Under the pieces are notes generated by a model that was not told where the DNA came from, searched no databases, and saw nothing but the letters and a program-made list of their open reading frames with translations. Positions 7,589 to 13,257 of a stretch of DNA of 14,134 nucleotides are shown here, piece after piece. Both the position numbers and the translations under genes were made by a program. Source of the stretch: Halomonas sp. (GTDB taxonomy: Bacteria > Pseudomonadota > Gammaproteobacteria > Pseudomonadales > Halomonadaceae). The stretch spans positions 1-14,134 of the forward strand of contig PWIZ01000385.1 in assembly GCA_003560175.1 (NCBI GenBank), read 5' to 3'. Positions within the stretch are counted from its first letter, which is position 1. Every line of letters starts with the position of its first letter.

Positions 7589-8256
7589 TGGACTGGACGG
7601 CCCTTTCGGTCTCGCTGCGCCTGGCCGCTTTCACCTGCCTGCTGTTGCTGCCGGTGGGACTGTGGCTGGGGCGCACCCTGGCGACCACCCGCTTTCGCGG
7701 CAAGCCGCTGTGCGAGGCGCTCATCGCCCTACCTCTGGTCATGCCACCCACGGTGCTGGGCTTCTATCTGATGCAGTCTTTTGGCGTCGATACGCCCGTC
7801 GGCGGCCTCTGGCAACGCCTCTTCGGTTCGGGGCTCAACTTCACCTTCAGCGGTATTCTCCTCGCTTCGCTGGTGGCAAACCTGCCTTTTGCGGTGCAGC
7901 CGATCCAGCGCGCCTTCGAGACGGTGCCGGCCAACTTGCGCGAAGCGGCCTGGTGCAGTGGGCTCTCCCCCTGGCAAACCTTCCTGCGCATCGAACTGCC
8001 GCTGGTGTGGCCGGGAATCATCTCGGCCCTGGCGCTCACTTTCGCTCATACGCTGGGCGAGTTCGGGGTGATCCTGATGGTGGGCGGCGCCATCGATGGC
8101 GAGACCCGTACCCTGGCCATCGCCATCTACGACCGGGTGCAGGCCTTCGACGAGGCGGGAGCGGGCATCATGTCGGCGATGCTGCTGCTGGTCTCCTTTC
8201 TCACCATCGGCGTGGTTTATGGCCTGGCGGGACGGCGGAGGTGGCGGCGTGCCTGA
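7588..8256 (+). CDS. modB: Molybdate ABC transporter permease
   Basis: This is the inner-membrane subunit forming the molybdate channel as a dimer. The 222-aa product has about five to six hydrophobic segments: FTCLLLLPVGLWLG near 12-26, ALIALPLVMPPTVLGFYL near 46-63, ILLASLVANLPFAV near 91-104, a segment around IISALALTFAHTLGEFGVI near 144-162, and MSAMLLLVSFLTIGVVYGL near the C-terminus. The cytoplasmic EAA loop that docks on the ATPase is REAAWCSGLSPWQTFLRIEL, followed by PLVWPG. HTLGEFGVILMVGG is typical of ModB. The start overlaps the modA stop as TGATG, implying coupled translation. Its end overlaps the modC GTG start by 8 nt. Confidence 0.95.
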   Translation: MDWTALSVSLRLAAFTCLLLLPVGLWLGRTLATTRFRGKPLCEALIALPLVMPPTVLGFYLMQSFGVDTPVGGLWQRLFGSGLNFTFSGILLASLVANLPFAVQPIQRAFETVPANLREAAWCSGLSPWQTFLRIELPLVWPGIISALALTFAHTLGEFGVILMVGGAIDGETRTLAIAIYDRVQAFDEAGAGIMSAMLLLVSFLTIGVVYGLAGRRRWRRA

Positions 8257-9391
8257 GTTGTCCGAATTGCCCTCGCGGCTGTCGGTGAGGCTTCACCAGT
8301 CGGGCCCCATACCGCTCGACGCCGACTTCCACTGCGAGGCCGGCGAACTGCTCGCCCTGGTGGGACCCTCCGGCAGCGGTAAGACCACCCTCCTGCGCGC
8401 CATCGCCGGCCTCTACCGCCCAGCATCCGGGCGCATCGACTGCGGCGGCGAAGCCTGGTTCGATGCGGGGCAACGGCTCTCCCTGTCGCCCCAGCGTCGC
8501 CGTGTCGGCCTGGTGTTCCAGGACTACGCGCTGTTTCCCCACCTCACCGCCCTGGGCAATGTCATGGTGGCCCTGGACCCCCTGCCGCCCCAGGAACGAC
8601 GCGAGCAGGCGATGGCCTGGCTCGCCCGGGTACGCCTCGATGGGTTGGCCGACCGGCATCCCGGACAGCTCTCCGGGGGCCAGCGCCAACGAGTGGCCCT
8701 GGCCCGCGCCCTGGCGCGAAACCCTCGGGTGCTGCTGCTTGACGAGCCTTTCTCGGCGGTGGATCAGGTCACCCGGCGCCGCCTCCAACGCGAGCTGGCG
8801 ATGCTGCGCGAGCAGATCCGCATCCCCATCGTGCTGGTGACCCACGACCTGGACGAGGCGGCGGCCCTGGCCGATCGGCTCTGCGTGCTGCACGGTGGGC
8901 GCAGCCTGCAGGCGGGCCCACCCGAGGCGCTGTTTCGCCGCCCGGCCTCGGCGGAGGTGGCCCGGGTACTGGACCGCCAGAATCTCTTCGAAGGCGAGGT
9001 GGTGGAGGAGGGCGGTGCGCGGCGCCTGGCCTGGGGGGCCTGGCGGCTGGAGGTGGCCGAGGGTCTGGCAGCCTTGCCCCTCGGGGCCCGGGTCAGCTGG
9101 TACCTGCCCCCCTCCGACGTGGTGCTGCATCGGCGAGGGCGACCCTCCCAGGGGGAGCGGGAGAATCCGGTCCAGGCGCGAGTCGAGACGCTGGTGGTGC
9201 TGGGCGGCGTGACCGCCGTTACGCTGGCCTTCGACCATACGGAACGTACTCTGAGCTTCGAGATCGCCACCCATGCGGCCAGACGCAACGGCCTGGCCCG
9301 GGGCGAGCCGGTACAGGTCTCGCTGCTCGCCACCGGAATCCACCTGATGGGGGCGGAGACGCCGCCGGACATGACGAGGATGACAAGATGA
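8249..9391 (+). CDS. modC: Molybdate ABC transporter ATP-binding protein
   Basis: This ATPase energises ModB. From the GTG start the product is 380 aa. It has the complete nucleotide-binding set: Walker A GPSGSGKTT (39-47), Q-loop VFQDYALFPHL, signature LSGGQRQRVALARAL, Walker B VLLLDEPFSAVD and H-loop VTHDLDEA. The C-terminal third is a TOBE/MOP-like regulatory domain (ENPVQARVETLVVLGG through VSLLATGIHLMG) that may bind the oxyanion. I chose GTG 8249 because GGAGG at 8237-8241 lies seven bases upstream and the protein then starts just before the first beta strand. An in-frame ATG at 8219 has no ribosome site and would add a glycine-rich stretch encoded inside modB. The stop overlaps the next gene as ATGA. 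Confidence 0.94.
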   Translation: MPELSELPSRLSVRLHQSGPIPLDADFHCEAGELLALVGPSGSGKTTLLRAIAGLYRPASGRIDCGGEAWFDAGQRLSLSPQRRRVGLVFQDYALFPHLTALGNVMVALDPLPPQERREQAMAWLARVRLDGLADRHPGQLSGGQRQRVALARALARNPRVLLLDEPFSAVDQVTRRRLQRELAMLREQIRIPIVLVTHDLDEAAALADRLCVLHGGRSLQAGPPEALFRRPASAEVARVLDRQNLFEGEVVEEGGARRLAWGAWRLEVAEGLAALPLGARVSWYLPPSDVVLHRRGRPSQGERENPVQARVETLVVLGGVTAVTLAFDHTERTLSFEIATHAARRNGLARGEPVQVSLLATGIHLMGAETPPDMTRMTR

Positions 9392-9930
9392 CGGGATTCC
9401 AGCCATGGGGCCTGGGTCTGGCGCTGCTGCTGGCCCTGCCGGCCGGGCTGCAGGCCCAGGAGCGTGGGCCGGGAGAGCCGGCGGTGCTGCCGCTGGTGGT
9501 GCACACCGCCGAAGGGCGGCAGCGGTTCGACGTCGAGGTGGCGCGCACCCTTGCCGAGCGCAGCCGCGGCCTGATGGCGCGCGACCACCTGGACCAGGAC
9601 GCCGGCATGCTGTTTCTCTACCGCTCGACCCAGTCGCCCCGCAGCGGCTTCTGGATGTATCGCACCCGCATCCCCCTGGATATCGCCTTCATCGATGAGG
9701 ACGAGCGCATCGCGGCGATCTCCACCATGTGGCCCTGCGGCTCGGAAAAGCCGGCAGAGTGTCCGGTGACCTATCCGGGCTTACCCTACCGGGCGGCGCT
9801 GGAGGTCAACGCCGGCCTCTTCGAGCGGCTGGGCATTGTCGAGGGTGACTGCGTCAGCTGGCCCGGCAGCGCCGGTCACTGCCTGCCCGAGGGGGAGAAA
9901 GAAGCGGCGTTGCCGGCGCTCGGTGAATAA
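9388..9930 (+). CDS. Exported DUF192 family protein
   Basis: The 180-aa product begins with a signal peptide (hydrophobic WGLGLALLLALPAGLQAQ, cleavage probably near residue 23-25), so it is exported. The rest is a single DUF192 domain: FDVEVARTLAERSRGLMARD, GMLFLYRSTQSPRSGFWMYR, IPLDIAFIDEDERIAAI, and the closing ALEVNAGLFERLGIVEGD. Cysteines at CGSEKPAEC and near the C-terminus (DC, HC) may form disulfides in the periplasm. The family's biochemical role is not established. ATG 9388 overlaps the modC stop by four bases, and GAGGA at 9376-9380 precedes it, so it is the last gene of the mod operon. Such tight coupling suggests co-expression with molybdate uptake, but a functional link is inference. 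Confidence 0.9.
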   Translation: MTGFQPWGLGLALLLALPAGLQAQERGPGEPAVLPLVVHTAEGRQRFDVEVARTLAERSRGLMARDHLDQDAGMLFLYRSTQSPRSGFWMYRTRIPLDIAFIDEDERIAAISTMWPCGSEKPAECPVTYPGLPYRAALEVNAGLFERLGIVEGDCVSWPGSAGHCLPEGEKEAALPALGE

Positions 9931-10022
9931 GGTGCCGGCCGGCTAGGATTCAACGCTATGCTTCGTGGAAGATTATCCCCTCCAACAACATCAACGCCGC
10001 CGGGTATTCGGCCGGTCAGCGG

Positions 10023-10373
10023 CTGCAAGGACACGCCATGACCACCTCACGCCACCTCGCCAAGCTGGCCGCCGCCCTGGGTAGCCTGAAGATTCGCGTG
10101 GTGGGCTCGCCGCTGTTCCAGGACACCTTCAACGCCCTGGGGGACGACTCCACCCAGATGAGCTCGACCGACGCCCATCCGGCGCTCACCACCGGCGCGG
10201 TGGACGGCCAGGAGAACCCGCTGTCGGTGTTCGACGTGGCACGCATCGACCAGGTGGGCCAGCAGCATCTGACCCTGTGGAGCTACATGAACGACCCGCT
10301 GATCTTCGCCGTGAGCCGCCAGGTGTGGGTCTGCTGGAGCGAGCTCTGCCCGCGGCGCCGCGCCGTGCGCTGA
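10023..10373 (+). pseudogene. dctP: Fragment of DctP-type TRAP transporter binding protein
   Basis: A reading frame from ATG 10038 to TGA 10373 encodes 111 aa that match only the middle of a DctP-family solute-binding protein (normally about 330 aa). Recognisable parts are GSLKIRVVGSPLFQDTFNAL, the family motif PALTTGAVDGQENPLSVF, and YMNDPLIFAVSRQVWVCWSE. The same frame is open upstream of the ATG and looks DctP-like (LQGHAMTTSRH) from about 10023. The signal peptide, the N-terminal lobe and the C-terminal helices are missing. After CWSE the similarity stops, and a DctQ-like segment begins in another frame, indicating a deletion between the two genes. No ribosome site precedes 10038. This is a relic; it cannot bind a ligand as a full protein. 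Confidence 0.8.
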
Positions 10374-10543
10374 ACCTATTCCAGTGGGCCTGCGGTATGA
10401 CCGTGCTCGGCCTGATCACCTGGTTCGGCGGCAAGCTCGCCTGGCAGGGGTGCCAGTGGGATTCGCTCTCCCCGAGGCTGGGACTGCCCCAGTGGTGGTA
10501 CATCGTCTGGCTGCCTCGGGTGCTGGGGTACAGCGTCGGCTAG
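10331..10543 (+). pseudogene. dctQ: C-terminal fragment of DctQ-type TRAP small permease
   Basis: In a frame shifted from the dctP remnant, the sequence reads RRALNLFQWACGMTVLGLIT, then WFGGKLAWQG, DSLSPRLGLPQWWYIVWLP and a TAG at 10541-10543. This resembles the last two membrane helices of a DctQ subunit: a helix, then a loop with the family's SP-LG-P-WW pattern, then the final helix. A normal DctQ is about 160-190 aa, so the N-terminal half is gone, probably removed in the same deletion that truncated dctP. No DctM large permease gene follows; the next gene is on the opposite strand. Together with the previous entry, this marks an old dctPQM locus lost by deletion. The assignment is by eye from family patterns. 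Confidence 0.65.
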
Positions 10544-10583
10544 GGCTTCAAGTGCTTCCCTGAAGAGTGGCCAGGGTGTGCTG

Positions 10584-11072
10584 TTAGAGCTCGGCGCTTT
10601 GAGTATCGAAGAGCACGAAGCGTACCCGTTCGATATGCGGGCAGTCGGGGAGGGTGGCGATCACGGTGGCGAGCGCTACCCGCGCCGCCTCGGCCGGCGG
10701 ATAGCCGAAGGCACCGGCGGAGATCGCCGGAAAGGCGAGGCTTTTGATGTCGTGTGCTTCCGCCAGCTCGAGAGCGTTACGGTAGCAGGCGGCGAGCAGC
10801 TCGTCGGCGGGCTCGTCCACACCGTAGACCGGCCCCAGACAGTGGATCACATGGCGGTTGGGCAGGTCGCAGGCGCCGGTGATCACCGCCTCGCCGGGGC
10901 GAATGGGCGCCAGGGGTCGGCAGGCCCGGTCGAGCTCGGGGCCAGCGGCGCGGTGCAGGGCGCCGGCAACGCCGCCTCCCGGTCGCAGCTCGGCATTGGC
11001 GGCATTGACCACGGCATCCATGTCGTCCTGGCGGGCGATATCGCCCTGGCGGCACTCGAGGGTGGCGTTCAT
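10584..11072 (-). CDS. Macro domain protein (O-acetyl-ADP-ribose deacetylase-like)
   Basis: The 162-aa product is a single macro domain that binds ADP-ribose and may hydrolyse O-acetyl-ADP-ribose or ADP-ribosyl modifications. Motifs in order are CRQGDIARQ (Asp11 contacts adenine in the family), DAVVNAANAELRPGGGVAGA, LHRAAGPELDRAC, VIHCLGPVYG, and SLAFPAISAGAFGYPPAEAA, which closes the ribose site. The fold matches E. coli YmdB in length and order. However, the Asp of YmdB GGGVDGAIH is Ala36 here (GGGVAGALH), so catalysis may differ. The ATG at 11072 is chosen because GGAGAA (complement of 11078-11083) lies five bases upstream and the protein starts right at the domain. The longer open frame to 11228 adds an arginine-rich stretch without family similarity. 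It is transcribed away from the DUF2798 gene. Confidence 0.9.
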   Translation of the reverse strand: MNATLECRQGDIARQDDMDAVVNAANAELRPGGGVAGALHRAAGPELDRACRPLAPIRPGEAVITGACDLPNRHVIHCLGPVYGVDEPADELLAACYRNALELAEAHDIKSLAFPAISAGAFGYPPAEAARVALATVIATLPDCPHIERVRFVLFDTQSAEL

Positions 11073-11175
11073 GGCAGTTCTCCTGAGTGGGGTAGGGCCT
11101 CTCAGTCTGGCCGTTTTTGTCGGGCCCGGGCAACCGAGGGTGCGACGCCGGGGCGCCTGTCGCCGGGGAGGGAAT

Positions 11176-11188
11176 GCTATATGATAGC
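11176..11188. promoter_or_regulatory. Possible -10 region with small dyad in the divergent intergenic region
   Basis: GCTATATGATAGC contains a 5-bp inverted repeat and, on the + strand, the -10-like hexamer TATGAT (11180-11185), 42 nt before the DUF2798 start. It is an AT-rich island in GC-rich DNA between two divergent genes. No good -35 box is evident 17 bp upstream, so a promoter here is only plausible. Confidence 0.35.
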
Positions 11189-11226
11189 GGCCTAACTTTA
11201 TTCCTTTCTGCCCATCAGGAGTCGCC

Positions 11227-11463
11227 ATGTTCTTCCCCCCTCGTCTTGCACCGCTGGTCTTCTCCGTGCTGATGTCGGTCTACATGGTGGTCCTGATGAC
11301 CTTCGTGATCACCTGGGTCAATACCGGCCTCGGGGAAGGCTTCGTGGGACGCTGGTGGCGCGCCTTCTATATCGCCTGGCCGATCGCCTTCATGCTGATT
11401 CTGGTCGGGGCGCCGCGCCTCCAGCGGCTCGCCGCCAAGCTGATCCGCCAGCCCGCCAGGTGA
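11227..11463 (+). CDS. Small membrane protein, DUF2798 family
   Basis: The 78-aa product has two strongly hydrophobic segments, about residues 8-32 (LAPLVFSVLMSVYMVVLMTF) and 46-65 (FYIAWPIAFMLILVGAP), separated by a short polar loop (NTGLGEGFVGRWWR), with a basic C-terminal tail. This is the pattern of DUF2798 proteins: helix, threonine/asparagine-glycine loop, then W-R-AF...WP-AF in the second helix. Their function is unknown; they are inner-membrane proteins of about 75-85 aa. AGGAG at 11217-11221 supports the ATG at 11227. The gene stands alone, divergent from the macro-domain gene and 175 nt before the aminomutase gene. No function can be proposed from context. Confidence 0.85.
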   Translation: MFFPPRLAPLVFSVLMSVYMVVLMTFVITWVNTGLGEGFVGRWWRAFYIAWPIAFMLILVGAPRLQRLAAKLIRQPAR

Positions 11464-11536
11464 GCCGATTGCGCTGAACGAACTGTTGCACGGGCGGTGC
11501 CTTTCCGTGACGTTCGTTGCAAATCGGTGCGGAAGG

Positions 11537-11566
11537 TTGCGACTTCCTCGCCGGATCTGTACCAAT
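11537..11566 (+). promoter_or_regulatory. Weak sigma-70-like promoter candidate for the aminomutase gene
   Basis: TTGCGA (11537-11542) is followed after 17 bp by TACCAA (11560-11565), a partial match to the sigma-70 consensus, 74 nt before the aminomutase ATG. Upstream, AACGAAC (11477-11483) and GTTCGTT (11512-11518) form a 7-bp inverted repeat that could be a regulator site. The match is weak and chance occurrence is possible. Confidence 0.3.
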
Positions 11567-11592
11567 AGCCTCCCCCGATAAGACGGCGGTGG

Positions 11593-11613
11593 CTCCTGCT
11601 TACCGGGCAGGAG
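11593..11613 (+). promoter_or_regulatory. Leader hairpin upstream of the aminomutase gene
   Basis: CTCCTGC (11593-11599) and GCAGGAG (11607-11613) form a 7-bp stem with loop TTACCGG, 26 nt before the start codon. The left arm contains CTCCT, which is also complementary to the AGGAG of the ribosome binding site at 11629-11633. The leader could therefore choose between this hairpin and a pairing that hides the ribosome site. No T-run follows, so termination is unlikely. Confidence 0.4.
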
Positions 11614-11638
11614 GCACGGACAACGACGAGGAGGCAAG

Positions 11639-13027
11639 ATGAACCCGCGCATCAATATCGAGCTCGACAGTCCCGAGGCCGAGGCCTTTGAAGCCCGGCA
11701 GTTCAAGGTCTATACCCACCGTCAGCTCGACAAGATCGAAGCGATCCAGAACCTGCCTGACAATCTGCGCTTCGACATGCGGGTCGTCAGCCAGGTGCTG
11801 CCGTTCCGGGTTAACGAGTATGTGATCGAGGAGCTGATCGACTGGACCAATATCCCGGCGGATCCGGTCTTCCAGCTTACCTTTCCCCAGCGCGACATGC
11901 TCAAGCCTGAGCACTTCGACGAGGTGGCCGAACTGGTGCGCCGCGACGCCGAGGCCGCCGAGATGAAGCCGCTGATCGAGCGGGTTCGCAGCGAGCTCAA
12001 CCCCCATCCCGCGGGGCAGATGGATCTCAACCTGCCGATGCTCGATGGCGAGCCGCTGCCCGGCATGCAGCACAAGTACCGCGAGACGGTGCTCTTCTTT
12101 CCCAGCCAGGGCCAGGTGTGCCACAGCTACTGCACCTTCTGCTTCCGCTGGGCGCAGTTCGTCGGCGACAAGGAGCTCAAGTTCGCCTCCAGCGAAGCGG
12201 GTTCCCTGCACCGCTACCTGGCCGAGCACACCGAGGTGACTGATCTGTTGATGACCGGCGGCGACCCCATGGTGATGAAGGCCAAGCACCTGCGCCAGTA
12301 CCTGGAGGGGCTGATGGCACCGGAGCTGGACCACGTTCAGGACATCCGCATCGGCACCAAGAGCCTGACCTTCTGGCCCTACCGCTTCGTCACCGACCCG
12401 GACGCCGAGGATGTGCTCGATCTGTTCCGCGAGCTGACCGCCGCCGGCAAGCACGTCGCCTTCATGGCGCACTTCAACCACTGGAAGGAGATGGACACCC
12501 CCATCTGCCGCGAGGCGATCCGGCGCATCCGTGCCACCGGGGCGGAGATTCGTACCCAGGCGCCGCTGCTCAAGCACATCAACGACGATGCCGACCAGTG
12601 GGCGCGCATGTGGACCACCCAGGTGCGCCTGGGGATGATCCCCTACTACCTGTTCGTCGAGCGCGACACCGGCGCCCGCCACTACTTCGAGGTGCCCCTG
12701 GTGCGCGCCTGGGAGATCTACCGTGAGGCCATCAAGACGGTACCAGGCCTGGCGCGTACCGCTCGTGGGCCGTCCATGTCCGCCGATCCGGGCAAGGTGG
12801 AGATCCAGGGGGTCACCGAGATCAAGGGCGAGAAGGTCTTCGTGCTGCGCTTTATCCAGGGGCGCGACCGCGACTGGGTGCAGCGGCCCTTCTTCGCCAA
12901 GTACGACGAGGAAGCGACCTGGCTCAACCACCTCGAACCCGCCCTGGGGGAGAGCGAATTCTTCTTCGAAGCCGAGTTCGCCGCCATGAAGGACGAGAAG
13001 CAGGCGCTGATCATGAAGGCATCGTGA
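11639..13027 (+). CDS. KamA family radical SAM aminomutase (lysine 2,3-aminomutase-like)
   Basis: Members move an alpha-amino group to the beta carbon using a 4Fe-4S cluster, S-adenosylmethionine and PLP. The 462-aa product has the CX3CX2C cluster motif as CHSYCTFCFR (Cys161, Cys165, Cys168), with Arg170 where lysine 2,3-aminomutase has its PLP/carboxylate-binding Arg. Later motifs are LLMTGGDPMVM (SAM-binding GGD), IRIGTKSLTFWPYR, FMAHFNHWKEMD, LLKHINDDAD (Asp316) and IPYYLF. The PLP lysine is probably Lys386 in SADPGKVEIQG; the usual PGGGGK loop is shortened, but the following KVFVLRFIQG aligns well with the lysine enzyme. The N-terminal 100 residues differ from clostridial KamA, and the protein is somewhat longer than usual. 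GAGGAGG at 11628-11634 supports the start. No AblB acetyltransferase or EF-P gene lies nearby, so the substrate is unknown. Confidence 0.85.
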   Translation: MNPRINIELDSPEAEAFEARQFKVYTHRQLDKIEAIQNLPDNLRFDMRVVSQVLPFRVNEYVIEELIDWTNIPADPVFQLTFPQRDMLKPEHFDEVAELVRRDAEAAEMKPLIERVRSELNPHPAGQMDLNLPMLDGEPLPGMQHKYRETVLFFPSQGQVCHSYCTFCFRWAQFVGDKELKFASSEAGSLHRYLAEHTEVTDLLMTGGDPMVMKAKHLRQYLEGLMAPELDHVQDIRIGTKSLTFWPYRFVTDPDAEDVLDLFRELTAAGKHVAFMAHFNHWKEMDTPICREAIRRIRATGAEIRTQAPLLKHINDDADQWARMWTTQVRLGMIPYYLFVERDTGARHYFEVPLVRAWEIYREAIKTVPGLARTARGPSMSADPGKVEIQGVTEIKGEKVFVLRFIQGRDRDWVQRPFFAKYDEEATWLNHLEPALGESEFFFEAEFAAMKDEKQALIMKAS

Positions 13028-13030
13028 TGG

Positions 13031-13061
13031 CTTCCCGGCAAGCCCAGCTTGCCCGCTGAAG
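13031..13061 (+). terminator. Hairpin after the aminomutase gene, possible terminator
   Basis: Four bases after the stop codon, GGCAAGC (13037-13043) and GCTTGCC (13047-13053) form a 7-bp stem with a tight CCA loop. The stem is extended across an internal loop by CTTC (13031-13034) and GAAG (13058-13061). No T-run follows, so termination is probably Rho-dependent or inefficient, or the hairpin may only protect the 3' end. The stem is seen directly. Confidence 0.5.
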
Positions 13062-13159
13062 GGGATCATCAGAAGCCAACGCGCCATAAACGCTGCCAAC
13101 GACTAGACTGACGTAGGTGAACTGTCCGCTTTCCGTTGAGGGAGGTTGGTTACCCGAAA

Positions 13160-13233
13160 GCAGTTTTATCCGCTAAAGTAGAATAGATTGGTAGAATCCC
13201 TGGCCGGTGGTCGGGACTGCCACATAAAACTGC
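13160..13233 (+). promoter_or_regulatory. Inverted-repeat leader/promoter region of the TAXI gene
   Basis: A perfect 10-bp inverted repeat, GCAGTTTTAT (13160-13169) and ATAAAACTGC (13224-13233), frames 54 nt just before the TAXI start. Inside are two copies of GTAGAAT (13178-13184 and 13191-13197), 13 bp apart, each with a TAGAAT hexamer like a -10 box. ACTGCC also occurs twice 13 bp apart (13216 and 13229). No good -35 matches at 17 bp were found. Dyad arms around -10-like elements suggest an operator region, but the function is inference. Confidence 0.45.
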
Positions 13234-13257
13234 CTACAACACAATAGAGGTGTGTTC

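Noticed and set aside
8219..8221. Upstream ATG as the modC start
   Set aside because: It is in frame but lacks a ribosome site and would add a glycine-rich stretch inside modB; GTG 8249 has GGAGG seven bases upstream.
8201..9406. Minus-strand open frame of 401 codons opposite modC
   Set aside because: It is an antisense shadow of modC, which carries every ABC ATPase motif on the + strand.
10578..11195. Plus-strand open frame of 205 codons opposite the macro-domain gene
   Set aside because: The minus strand encodes a clear macro domain with a ribosome site; the + strand product has no family features.
11073..11228. N-terminal extension of the macro-domain protein to 11228
   Set aside because: The extra 52 residues are Arg/Pro-rich, overlap the DUF2798 leader, and the internal ATG at 11072 has a good GGAGAA site at the exact domain boundary.
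11600..13099. Minus-strand open frame of 499 codons opposite the aminomutase gene
   Set aside because: It is an antisense shadow; the + strand has the radical SAM and PLP motifs.
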